From NCBI GenBank assembly GCA_907163345.1, contig CAJQUN010000466.1, positions 370,464 to 434,463 of the forward strand: 64,000 nt of DNA, in the 5' to 3' direction. Source of the DNA: Haberlea rhodopensis (lineage: Eukaryota; Streptophyta; Magnoliopsida; Lamiales; Gesneriaceae). Below, piece after piece: positions 1 to 11,067 of the stretch. Position 1 is the first letter of the stretch; every line of letters begins with the position of its first letter. The notes under the pieces were generated by a model that made no database searches, was not told the DNA's origin, and was given only the letters and a program-made list of their open reading frames with translations. A program made the translations under genes and the position numbers.

Positions 1-7
1 CCTAGAT

Positions 8-212
8 GTAGCGGAATGTACCATCGCTATGAATACCCGGCGGCATAAGTCATCGACAATAGAATAGCGGAATGAGACATCGCTATCAATATATCCGGCG
101 GCAAGAACCATCGCCAATCAATATAGCGGAATGAACCATCGCTATCAATACATCTGGCGGAATGAACCATCGCCAATCAATATAGCGGAATGAACCATCG
201 CTATCAATATAG
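8..212 (-). repeat. Tandem array of alternating short hairpins
   Basis: Alternating units of the form ATAGCGG...CATCGCTAT and TGGCGG...CATCGCC. The loop is nearly constant (GAATGAACCAT) while the stem bases change on both sides. This is the same array type as in L2 at 46071-46390, but less regular. Confidence 0.75.
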
Positions 213-571
213 ATAATGTGGTTGTTCCGGTCCTGTTATAGCAGCGGAATTTTAGGACCCCTCGCTTCGACATATAGTGGCATCATATGATATCCCTCGC
301 TTCGACAATGACAGCGGCATTTTACCTCGCTTAGACATGACAGCGGCAAATATAATATTACCATCGCTTCATATGACAGCGGCAAGTACCTCCCTCGCTC
401 GAATATAACAACTACCAGAACTTCCACTAGCTCCATGTACCTGCATCCAGGTTAATACCACAGTTCACAATATAATGATCGATATCACATTTCAGTTATA
501 ATCACAATATTCCACAATAATCACAATATTCCACTTTAATCACAATATTCCACATTAATCACTAGAATTGT

Positions 572-708
572 GACTGTTCCGGTCCCAATACAACAGCGGA
601 ATTTTAGGACCCCTTGCTTCGACAATGACAGCGGCATGTTACCTCGCTTAGTCATGACAGCGGCAAGTACCTCCCTCGCTCGGAGATAAAGGCTACCGGA
701 ACATTCAT
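572..708. repeat. Hairpin cluster bracketed by a 9-bp inverted repeat
   Basis: TGTTCCGGT near 574 and ACCGGAACA near 697 are perfect reverse complements. Between them lie several AGCGG...CTCGCT-type units. A similar block at about 232-420 has the outer arms GTTCCGGT and ACCAGAAC, which pair through one G-U in the minus-strand transcript. Confidence 0.6.
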
Positions 709-964
709 CAATTCTACCACAATAATCAAGCACAACAGTTGATTCCATTATCACAATATATATCACTATCATTTCACATATACCATCACATGTAAGGGTT
801 CACTACCCACGATATACATAATCAAAGGTGTAACACGTTTTACCGTCCGAAGCCCGTACGTCTCACCTTTCCTGATTTTCCCACAAAATCAGATCCCTTA
901 ACACATAATGCATGAAGGGCCAGACATCACCATTAATGCCATCCCATCTCATGCTACACGATTC

Positions 965-2583
965 CTGCAATCACAATGATTAGCAACACCACTTTTCATA
1001 TCATAAAAGCACATAACAACTAGTTGTGTCATACAACATTAATGCCATCATGCATAAATATGTGCCATCAATAAGTTCCTAGGCCCTTAACAGCCCCAAA
1101 GAGCTAACCTGGCTCTGATACCACTAATGTAAGGACCCCAAGCCCTTAACCCTTAATTAGTGTATTAACCACTATGTGTGGCATATGCTTTCAATAAAAA
1201 GTCAATCGGGAAGCTCAGATGATACTTTACCATTGAATGGCAATTACAAAATTTCTTTAATATTCAACATTAAGATCATCTCTACCCACAATTAGACTCA
1301 TATGTTCGCCCTTTACCATCCCCTTGGTGCCACTTTTTACATTGTGGGCTTTTATAAAAATTTGGGCAGAGTCTCCCCATAAATAGAGCTATCCCGAAAT
1401 GAAAGCACAACACATAATATAATTCCCGGCCAGGGAATACACAATACTCAACAGAATACAGAACACAAAGTAAATTCCCAGCCAGGGAAGACACCACACA
1501 TAAGACGACATAATTGGGTTTCAACACCCACATAATACACTAATGACTCTCAAATCATTTAGCAATTCTACCACTAATTGCATGCAAACATATGATGAAA
1601 GAGAGAAAGGCTCATGCCTTTATATACAACCCATATACAAGAATATCTGTGCTCACATGCGAGCATCATAAATGTGTATATAAACCTCGGGTGTATATAA
1701 GTACTCTATACGATACCGTGCTCCATCAAGCCCTGGTACCACGATCCTGTGAGTACATCCAATCAACAGCTCGAGCTCAGCTCCACAGCCATCGATGCAC
1801 CTGTTCACCTGCCCCAACAGAGACAGCCCCCAACGGGGTGAGCATACCAATACACAAAATCTCATAATCACAATAATGAAATTCATAATTTACAACACAA
1901 GTAAATATTAATGAATTTTAAATGATACTCCCTGGATGGCAACATCCTCATCCGGGATTCCGTGTACTGTCCCTGTTCTCACAATCATCAAACTCATCAA
2001 ATCTCATAAATCAGTAAATCAACACATTGATTTAACTCATAGCATGCCTGATTATCAAGTATCAATAATTAATGATTCCAAATTCATTATACACACAAAT
2101 ATAGATATCTCGATATCTAATATTGATTTTCAACTTTGCTACCAATCATAGATAGCTCAAATGCCTAGCATTTATTTTACGAATTCTCATTTATACTTAG
2201 ACATCTCACATGTCTTATAATGAATACATGATTCCTCGATCATTCTCAGGCATCTCAAATGCCTAGCCTTTATTTTACAAATTCCCATTTATACTTAGAC
2301 ATCTCACATGTCTTATAATGATTACATGGTTCCACGATCATTCTCAGGCATCTCGAATGCCCTACAATGGTCATATAAACCCAGTACCCCCATATCTCAT
2401 ATAAGGTCATACTACTCTAGTATTTCACACACTTGTGCCAGCGATATCAAGACTAGGTCGTCCCATAGTCATATCGACACATATATATATATAACCATAC
2501 CCACAACCATCTAATGCAATTAAATCACATTATGCATTTCACAAATGCTTTCATATAAAGTAATGCTCGTACGTCACACGTAC
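965..2583 (-). other. Predicted leader intron of L1 (donor in LTR, acceptor after PBS)
   Basis: On the minus strand, AAG|GTACGT at 2583 is followed 1.6 kb on by GCTAATC and TTGCAG|G ending at 965. The same pair occurs in L2 and B. The donor lies in a GTACGT...ACGTAC stem. Predicted from motifs only. Confidence 0.4.
1112..1123 (-). other. Primer-binding site (initiator Met tRNA) of L1
   Basis: The minus strand reads TGGTATCAGAGC, the complement of the plant initiator-Met tRNA 3' end. It lies four bases inside the LTR boundary. Confidence 0.9.
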
Positions 2584-3708
2584 CTTAATCTCCGAAGTCC
2601 GAGCCAAACCTTGCTCGAGTCCCATGCCCCGAGGAACGATGTGCTAACACGATAATTAATTCACAATTAATAACGAACATGCAACCCATGCTCAAGCACA
2701 CCCATATCCCTTATATAGAAAATTATTGTCAACCCATGACAATTTACCATTTAAAAGACCCGGGGCAGGGCATAAACAGGGAGGGAAAACGAAGGAGATA
2801 ATATCGAAAAATTGCTCAAGAATTCCCCACAAGTTTTCGAACCCTCACAACACAAATCGAACCCAATTAAACACCATAATTCATCTAAAACATGAATTAA
2901 TCAATCAACAACATGAATAATCGTCCCACATGCCAAAACCCCCAAAATTCGAATTCAAAGCCCTAAATTCGAACACAAATAAGCATCATAATACATCTAA
3001 AACATGTAATACAAGACCCATAACAAGAATCGCCACACCCCTGCCAAAACCCCCAAATTCGAACCCACTTCACGCACACATCCAAAAATTCGAACCAATC
3101 TTCACACCAACAGCAAGAATTCGAACTAATCGAACACAAAATGGCAGGGAAATACACGATAATGACGAAAAAGGGGTAAGGGGGGTTACCCAATCAAAAA
3201 TCGGAAGGAAAAAGTTCAAAATCGAAGAACCCTATGTTTTGGGCGTCTGCGTCTTCCAAAAAATCTGACCCCAAAACGCGACGAAACTTCGAATTGGTGG
3301 TATGGGAAGGTGCGCCTGGACGAGACAAAGCCAACGGTAGGTCGGACGCGGCGGATGGCGGCCGGACGGCGGCGGGCGCACGCCTGGAAGCGGCGAGGGT
3401 CAAAGGGGATCGGGAATGCGCGGTGCGGGGAGAGAGAAGGTGACGGGAAAGGTGGGGAAAATGGCTTCCAATAATTAAAATCTCGGGTTCAACTGGTATT
3501 TATAGCAAAAATACCCCGAAATACTAATAGCCCCACAAATACATCATGATTCATTAAAAATCATCTGTTTTCAAAAATTCTCTCTCTAACTCAAAAACCC
3601 CCTACCGGTGCCCACACAAAGCACCCGAGATTCCGAGTCACACTAAAAACCCAACTCACAGGTTTTCACCGAAATGAGAATACGATCTCAACCTCGGGTA
3701 CCGGTGTG
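1128..3708 (-). mobile_element. L1 5' LTR (non-coding family), outer end lost
   Basis: It starts TGTAAGGACCCC next to the PBS, the same terminus as the LTRs of L2 and S. On the minus strand it carries a TATA box (3497-3504, TATAAATA), a CpG-rich GCCGCC leader just downstream, the donor hairpin at about 2568-2583, and AGACAT/AGGCAT hairpins at 2199-2362. The outermost roughly 170 bases, which should end GGTCATCACA, are missing. The sequence instead runs directly into an oppositely oriented LTR at about 3709. Confidence 0.85.
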
Positions 3709-5739
3709 TCTCGGGATCTGGGGTGCTTTGTGTGGGCACCGGTAGGGGGTTTTGAGGTTAGAGAGAGAGTTTTTGAAAACAGATGATTTTTAATGAATCA
3801 TGATGTATTTGTGGGGATATTGATATTTCGGGGTATTTTTGCTATATATACCAGTTGAACCCGAGATATTAATAAAAAAAATCATTTCAGCTCCACCTTG
3901 CCCGTCTCTCTCTCTCTCCCCGCGTTCTGCCCATTTCCCATGGCCCCAACCCCCGCGCGCAAAAGCGCCGCGCCCGCCGCCGTCCGGCCACCATCCGGCG
4001 CGTCCGGACCGCCGCTAGCTTCGTCTCTCCGAGGCGCAACTTTCCACACCAGGAATTTAAAGTTTCGTCGCGATTTGCGTTCGGATTTTCCAGAAATGCG
4101 TTGAAGTCCGATTTCTAGGGTTCTTCGATTTTCGATCGATTTCCTTCCGATTTTTGACTGGGTAACCTTCCTTACCCCTTTTCGTCCTTCTCATGTAATT
4201 CCCTGCTAATTTTGGGGGGGTTGTGTTCAAATTTAGGGGGGTTGTGTTCGAATTTAGGGGTTTTGGCAGGGGGGCGATGATTCTTGTTGTTAATCGTTTA
4301 TTGCGTGTTTTAGATGAATTATGGTGCTTAGTTTGGGTTCGAATTGTGATGTTAAGGGTTCGAAAAATTGAAGGGTGTTCTTGAACAATTTTCGATAATG
4401 TCTCATTCGTTTTCCCTCCCTGCATGTGCCCTGCCCTGTGTCTTTTAAATGGTTAATTATCGTGTGTTGACAATATTTTTGAGGGTTATGAATGTGCTTG
4501 AGCATGGGTTACATGTTCGTAAATAATTGTGAATTATTTATCGTGTTAGCACATCATTCCTCGGGGCATGGAACCCAAGCAAGGTTTGGCTTCGACTACG
4601 AGGATTTAAGGTACGTTCAGCGTACGAGCATGTCTTTAATTTATATCTTTGCAAGTGTGATGCATGATAACCTATAGGATAAGGGAAATGAAACTTGATT
4701 TTGTTATTTGTTTAACGTGAGGAAATACATGTTGCCGCTATGAAGCGAGCAAATGATGAGATGTGGCATTTGACTAGATATCCAAGATATCTATATTCCA
4801 TTCCCTATTATTATGAATAGGAACAGAGACGTAAGTTAATCAAGGAGTTGATTAATTGGTAATGGAAGTTAAGGAAATCTCTACATGATATCTAGAATTA
4901 CGATAATTCTTTGATAAAGAAAATGTAATGAGATGTTGTTAATTTGAAACAGGCTAGGGTTAACCAATGTGATGATTAATTGCATATTCAGGATTTGATG
5001 ATTTATCTGTTTTCAGAACAGGGATATTACAGGGGTACGCTAGGATGAGGATGATACCATCCAGGAAGTGTCACATATGTTCCACAATATTTACATTTTT
5101 GTAAATTATGTATTATGTCATTATGATTATGAAATTGTGGAATTGGTATGCTCACCCCGTGTGGGGGCTGTCTCTGTTGGGACAGGTGAACAGGTACATC
5201 AATGGTCTTGGAGCTGAGCTCGAGCTGTTGATTGGAGGTACTCCCAGGATCGTGGTACCGGGGCTTGATGGAGCACGGTATCGTATAGTGTACTTATATA
5301 CACCTGAGGGCTATATACATATTCATGATGCTCGCATGTGAGCACGATTATACTTGTATATGGGTTGTATATAAAGGCATGAGCCTTTCTCTCTTTCATT
5401 CTATATTGCATGCAATTAGTGGTAGAATTGCTAAATGATATGGGAGGCATTGGTGTATTAAGTGGGTGTTGAAACCCACTCTTGTGTCTTATTATGTGGT
5501 GCCTTCCCTGGCTGGGAATTTACTTAGCATTTCTGTATTCTGTTAAGTATTGTGCTTTCCCTGGCCGGGATTTAGGTTATATGATGTGCTTTTATTTTGG
5601 GATAGCTCAATTTATGGGGAGACTCTGCCCAAATTTTTATAAAAGGCCACAATGAGTTTCCCGATTGATTTTTACTAAAAGCGTGCGCCACACATAGTGG
5701 ATAATACACTAATCGAGGTTTAAGGGCTAGGGGTCCTTA
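3709..5739 (+). mobile_element. R1: 5'-truncated LTR of the non-coding family, head to head with L1 LTR
   Basis: Its homology to the F LTR begins at the GGGTGCTTTGTGTGGGCACC segment and runs to a normal GGTCCTTACA end at 5739. The first 200 or so LTR bases are absent. It has TATATATA near 3843, a CpG-rich leader, and the donor hairpin near 4610. It differs throughout from the L1 LTR, so the two arms are separate copies. No PBS or internal region follows; the next base belongs to a C-like LTR. Confidence 0.8.
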
Positions 5740-6449
5740 CAGATCGGGAGATCACACCGCCCGAGCCATCATTTTTCTGTCCTCGGCGTTCGATCTCCAA
5801 GTTTGGCGCGATCGATCCCGAGACCTGCCGATCGATATCCCAAACTTGGCGACCGATCGCCAAATGCTTCTGCCGCGCACTGCTTGCCCGCGAACGATCG
5901 CCAAAAATAGGCGATCGATCGCCGCTACCTGCCACCCGAAAAACACCATTTTTTTCATTTTTCCTTCCCCAACTCAAACACCATCAAACCAGCAACATCA
6001 AAACATCATAAACCTTCAATATACACCTCAACTACACCAAAAATTCAATACCCAACCAAAATTCAAATACCCAAAACAAACCCATTTCAAAACTCAAAAT
6101 ACAAACTCAAATCAAAACCAAACCTCATAAAAACAACAAGGGAGAATTCATACCCCTTTTGGACTTCAAATCCTACCAAGAATCCCACAATTAAAGATTT
6201 TGCAAAGGTTTTCTCCCCCTTTTCTTGCCAAAATTGGGTTTGGGGGTTTTTGGGTAGGGTTGGGAGAGTTGTTTGATAAAGAGTGGTGGGAGGAGTGAGG
6301 TACCCCGAAATGCATTACCAGGTCACGCCCATCGCATGACTAAGCATTTCACCATATTAATTAATTCCAACACTAAATTAATTAGCACCATAAATACCAC
6401 ATAAACATAATTTATGCCCAAATGCGTATAATCATTTTGGGGATATCAC
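5740..6449 (-). mobile_element. C-like LTR, 5' (U3-side) segment
   Basis: It matches the outer half of the C 5' LTR (32170-33080): a cluster of CGATCGATCG-type palindromes at about 5805-5920, a long A/C-rich stretch, and the terminal GGGGATATCACA. Its inner half is missing because R1 abuts it at 5739/5740. The 77-94 codon frames here fall in low-complexity sequence and I do not call them genes. Confidence 0.7.
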
Positions 6450-6799
6450 AATTACGGACTGACGTGGACTCGAGTTTGAGTTGAACCGAGTATGAATGAT
6501 ACAATGAAATGACGTTTACATTTATGACAAAAAGGTATGTATGAAATGGCATGAAATAGGACCAACTATAGGTAGGATGTATTAGAGAAGACCATGAGTG
6601 GCTTCTATGCATTTGAATTAATAAGAGATGTCAGATGCATATGAGAGGAATGTGCATTTGCATATCTGGTTGCATGTGAATTTAGTGGGGATGAGGCTAT
6701 ATGAAGCCAACTTAGCTCATGAACTCACATAGTTCCCCTCAACACACCTACAACACCTCTATGAAGCTCCCTAAGCACCTTCTTACTGTTCTTGGTTGT
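6450..6799 (+). mobile_element. A/E-like LTR fragment
   Basis: It aligns by eye with positions 50-400 of the A LTR: a GGACTCGAGTT...GAACCGAG block, then a CACATA...ACACCT...AAGCTCC segment. It is in plus orientation and lies between two C-family LTR ends, so both its own ends are missing. Confidence 0.6.
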
Positions 6800-8140
6800 T
6801 GTAGGGTCTTCCTACCTTAACATCATCTTAATACACAAATTATGGACTAAACATGCATTAATGACATCTTAGGGTTCCGGTTGCAGTTTGAGCTAATCAG
6901 AGTACATGCCAAGAATAAATTTTCACAAGTTAAATTAATTACATCCTCAAAATGAAGTATATCGATAGAATTATACTACTCCTAGAGTAGAAACTATCCA
7001 AAAAGAAATCCTGTAATCTATCTACTTTTATGCTCCTTCAGCTCACTGTCTCAACCCGACCCTTAGTCTTGGTCCAAAAGTGTACCTACAGGAACAACCC
7101 ATCATGAGCATGTACATCGTTACTTAGCATCATAAGTTAATGGCATATACATAAATGCATAGAAATAATTGATAACATATGCTTCCTGGTTAATCGTATT
7201 ATCCCTCTTTGGTTGTCCATGTTTCATAGTTATGCATATGATCATTAGTTCTTGACATAAATGATTAAAATCATACTTCACATATATGCTCACAACAAAC
7301 TATATTAATTAGAAATGGGATTGTCCGGGTTCTATTATGACAGCGGCACAATTGGCCCCCTCGCTCGACATAACACATCATATGATACCCATCGCTAAGC
7401 CTTGATAGCGGATGTATCTCTTTGTTCAGCGGATGATACCCCTCGCTACGCCTTGATAGCGGATGTACCCCTCGCTTAGCGGATGATAGTCCTCGCTACG
7501 CCTTGATAGCGGATGTACCCCCTCGCTTAGTTATGTGAGCGGCAAGTACCTTCCTCGCTTGCCCATAATAGCCACTGGACATTCAACCATTCTAAATAGC
7601 ATAGTTAAACATACATTACCATCATCATCATCTCTTAACATCATCATCTTATCATAATTGTCATCGTAACATCATATCATCTTCATTTATCACAACATCA
7701 TCATTATAAACTTATTCATCATAATCATCATCATAAATACTTATACAATCAATGCATAGTCATAGTTTAGGAATATTTTACTCTTTGATGCCCGTACGTT
7801 TCTTAGGTAGTTTTTCAAAATTTGGTGAAGTTGTAGCACTTTATCTCCTCGAAGTCGTGGGTATCTGGGATGGTTCTACACAACCATACAAATCAATATT
7901 AGGAGCCAATTATTGTCCAATATTCAAAAATCCCACAAAATAATCAAAAAAACAGATTTTTACAACTCGCGATCGATCGCCGCCCAGGTCCGATCGATCG
8001 CGAGATCATACTGGAAGAGGGTGAAAAATTTCGTCTTCGGCGATCGATCGCCATACTTGGCGCGATCGATCGCCATCATCACCGATCGAGCGCCCAAAAG
8101 TGGCGATCGATCGCCAAAGGCTTCTGGAGCCTACTGTTGG
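6800..8140 (-). mobile_element. C-family LTR, inner part, truncated
   Basis: It begins TGTAGGGTCTTCC exactly like the C 5' LTR at 31080 and matches it in outline through the CGATCGATCG cluster (about 7970-8120). It then breaks off into RT coding sequence. It carries AGCGG...CCTCGCT hairpins at 7340-7560, bracketed by CTATTATG and CATAATAG, where the right-hand C LTR has a different hairpin array. The leader donor hairpin near 7795 is damaged (CGTACGT kept, partner mutated). Confidence 0.75.
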
Positions 8141-8367
8141 CTCGGGAGTGGATATTTGTTCTTCACTGTAGCTTTGTTCAGTTGTCTGTAATCGATGCAC
8201 AGACGCATCGAATCAACTTTCTTCTTAACAAATAAAACTGGTGCACCCCAGGGCGATACGCTAGGGCGTATATAGCCCTTATCAAGGAGCTCTTGCAACT
8301 GAATCTTTAACTCCCTTAGCTCCGCTGGTGCCATCCTATATGGGGCACGAGAATGGCAGACGTCCCC
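8141..8367 (-). pseudogene. pol: Element C: RT fragment of gag-pol
   Basis: The minus frame encodes the start of the Ty3/gypsy reverse transcriptase: the conserved APYRMAPAELRELK segment, the YIRPSVSPWGAPVLFVKK block, and CIDYRQLN followed by KNKYPLP. It then ends abruptly in C-like LTR sequence, so the catalytic FIDD motif, RNase H and integrase are gone. Upstream it is cut by element B at 8367/8368, and the reading resumes at 17174. One substitution is visible in the KKKDGS motif, which reads KKKVDS. It is a dead remnant inside a heavily nested element. Confidence 0.85.
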
Positions 8368-10909
8368 TGTGATGTCCGGGAATTAATGGTGTTAATCCCG
8401 GTGTAGTATTAATCCTGGATGGATTTTTAATTGTGGCAATTAGGAATTAATTACGGTTCGGCATCTCCCGAGGTTGGTAAATCGGGCCTTCTGGGCTCGT
8501 CTAATTGATTAGTTGGGATCGTTGGATCCCGAGGTTGAGATCGTATTCTCATTCCGGTGAAAACCTGCGAGTTGGGTTTTTAGTGTGACTCAGAATCTCG
8601 GGTGCTGTTTGTGGGCACCGGTAGGGGGTTTTTGAGTTAGAGAGAGAGTTTTTGAAAACAGATGATTTTTAATGAATCATGATGTATTTGTGGGGCTATT
8701 AGTATTTCGGGGTATTTTTGCTATAAATACCAATTAAACCCGGGATTTTAATTATCGGAACCATTTTCCTCTTCTTCCTCCTCTCTTCCCGCGCGCGAGC
8801 CTTCCCGATCCCCTTTGACCCCCGCCGCTTCAAGGCGTGCGCCCGCCGCCGTCCGGCCGCCGTTCGGCGCGTGCGACCCGCCGTTGGAATCGTCTCTCCG
8901 AGGCGCAGCTATACATACAATCAATTTGAAGTTTGGTCGCGATTTGAGCTCGAATTTCTGCTGGAAGCGCTAGGGTTCGAACTGGGTTTCTGTTCGATTT
9001 TGTGGCTCGTTTTTGGTACGATTTTTGGGGCTCTTTTTCCAGTGTTTTTGGGGCGTTTTGTAATGCTTTTTGTGTCGAAAATTTATGCTTTGTGGTTCAA
9101 GGATTTTGGTTGCCAATTGATTCGATTTGAGCGCTGGATTGCAAGGCTCATAGTTCGAATTTCTTGATGTTGGGCGGGTTAGGGTTCGAATTTTGGGGGT
9201 TTTGGTTTGGGGATGTTGATTCTTGTTGTTAATTAATTAATTTATGGTTTAGATGCTTATTGGGTTCGAATTGAGGAATTGGATTCGAATTTAGGGCTTT
9301 AAATTTGAATTTTGGGGGTTTCGCATGTGGGGCGATTATTCATGTTGTTGATTGATTAATTCATGTTTTAAATGAATTATGGTGATTTTTGGATTTGATT
9401 TGTGTGGTTGGGGTTCGAATTTTAGGAGTGGTTCTTGAGCAATTTTTGATATTGTCTCATTCGTTTCCCCTCCCTGTATATGCCCTGCCCCGGGTCTTTT
9501 AAATGGTAAATTGTTGTGGATTGACAATATGTTGAGGGTTATGGGTGTGCTTGAGCATGGGTTGCATGTTCGTAATTAATTGTGAATTATTTATCGTGTT
9601 AGCACATCGTTCCTCGGAGCATGGAACTCGAGCAAGGTTTGGCTCGGACTTCGGAAATTAAGGTACGTGGGACGTACGAGCATAGCCTATTATAGTATTG
9701 CAACTGTAATATGCATGGTTTGTGATAATGGTATTAAATGGGCATTGGAATACATGGTGTATGGTAATTGTATTATATGGACATTACAATATCTGGCATG
9801 TGGTCTGGCATGTGGTAATTACATTGGATAAATATTGAGATGCATGGTGCACTATATTTACTTCAAATGGATAATGATATGCATGGTAAACGGTCTTTGC
9901 CTTCAATGGATATATATATATATATATATATTGGGAATCATACAGTGCCGCCTTCGAGCGAGCAATGATTCGGGATGCGGTCGCCATTGGGCGACCATCG
10001 GTTATGACGCCGCTATTGTTGAGCGTGCGCGAGGTTTAGTATGCCGCTATTGTGGAGCGAGCAATGAAATAAGAACATGGAATTGTTGGTTAGATATATG
10101 CGATATCTATAGTCTTTTACATTATGTTCTTATCCCTTTGATTATGGAACTGGTATAATAGAACGGTATTAGTTAATCTATGTGACGATTAACTGGCTTT
10201 GGGAATTTGATGAGTTTGGTTATTTTGAGAACAGGGACAATACAGGGGGATCCCGGATGAGGGTATTGCCATCCAGGGAGTATCATTTAAATTATGGCAT
10301 TTACATTCTGTAAATTATGAATTGCAATATTATTATTTTGTGATTGGTGGTATTGGTATGCTCACCCCGTGTGGGGGCTGTCTCTGTTGGGGCAGGTATT
10401 ACAGGTGTAGCAGCGACTTAGGAGTCGAGCTCGAGCTGTTGGTTAGAGGTACTTCCAGGATAGAGGTACCAGAGCTGGCTGGATAGACGCTCAGATCCAG
10501 AGATGAGATCGAGTTGTGCTTGGAAGGTGCTCCCAGGATAGAAGTACCAGTAGTGGTATCCGGTATAGTGTTTTATGCATCAAATACACGTTTATTCATT
10601 GAGTACACCTTACGTGTATATGGGATGTATAAATGGGCTATGGCCTCTTTCTGTTCATTATGGTTGCATGCAATTAATTATGGAAATTGCTAAATGAACT
10701 AAGAGCATATTAGTGTATTATGTGGGTGCATGTTATGTGAATAATAATGGTAGGGGGAATTTGAATATTGGGAATTGAATGCAAGAAATTTTCTGGGTAG
10801 CATACGGTGTTGCACTTGCATAGGGTTTTTCCCCTGATGGTATGATTATATGCACTCATGGTATGGCTTAATGCACTAATTACGGGTTAAGGGCACGGGG
10901 GTCCTTACA
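8368..10909 (+). repeat. B 5' LTR
   Basis: It starts TGTGATGTCCGG and ends GGGGGTCCTTACA. It contains a TATA box, a CpG-rich GCCGCC leader segment, the donor hairpin at 9663-9677 and a TA microsatellite at about 9911-9931. Frames of 60-107 codons recur in the 3' LTR only because the two copies are identical. Confidence 0.92.
8722..8729 (+). promoter_or_regulatory. TATA box of B 5' LTR
   Basis: TATAAATA sits about 355 bases into the LTR, followed by a pyrimidine- and CpG-rich leader. The same motif in the same context is present in the other family members, for example F at 52866-52873 and, on the minus strand, L2 at 49805-49812 and S at 19425-19432. Confidence 0.65.
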
Positions 10910-11067
10910 TTAGTGGTATCAGAGCAGTGGTTAGCTCTTTGGGGCTGTTGAGGGCCTAAGAACATGTTATTGGGAATGAGAAGCACATACTTATGCATGA
11001 TTGCTTATGTGCGTTTATGATATGTGTTCATCATTGGCATATGTGTTGCTAACCGTGGTGGTTGCAG
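9663..11067 (+). other. Predicted leader intron of B
   Basis: AAG|GTACGTGG at 9663 could be a donor, and GCTAACC followed by TTGCAG|G ending at 11067 a branch site and acceptor. The PBS lies inside. The acceptor region is conserved in L1 and L2, although the sequence around it has diverged. Predicted from motifs only. Confidence 0.4.
10914..10925 (+). other. Primer-binding site (initiator Met tRNA) of B
   Basis: TGGTATCAGAGC, four bases after the 5' LTR end. Confidence 0.93.

Larger units (their letters stand above)
1..1127 (-). mobile_element. L1: internal domain of a non-coding (LARD-like) LTR element, PBS-proximal part
   Basis: This is the 5' part of the internal domain of a minus-strand element; the rest lies outside the window. 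It ends at an initiator-Met PBS directly next to the LTR that starts at 1128. No gag or pol similarity is visible. It holds a short-hairpin array (about 8-212), two blocks of AGCGG...CTCGCT hairpins at 229-440 and 572-708 that resemble the C-family LTR, and a PBS-proximal stretch (about 890-1110) shared with L2 and, more loosely, B and F. A branch/acceptor-like GCTAATC...TTGCAG on the minus strand ends at 965. The match to L2 over the last 270 bases is clear by eye. Confidence 0.8.

Noticed and set aside
1128..5739. A single foldback transposon with 2-kb inverted arms
   Set aside because: The arms differ throughout and each has its own LTR features, including a PBS only on the left arm, so they are two LTR copies.
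8871..9167. A 98-codon frame repeated at 15133-15429 as a duplicated gene
   Set aside because: The two copies are the two identical LTRs of element B. The frame is not found in the F or L2 LTRs.
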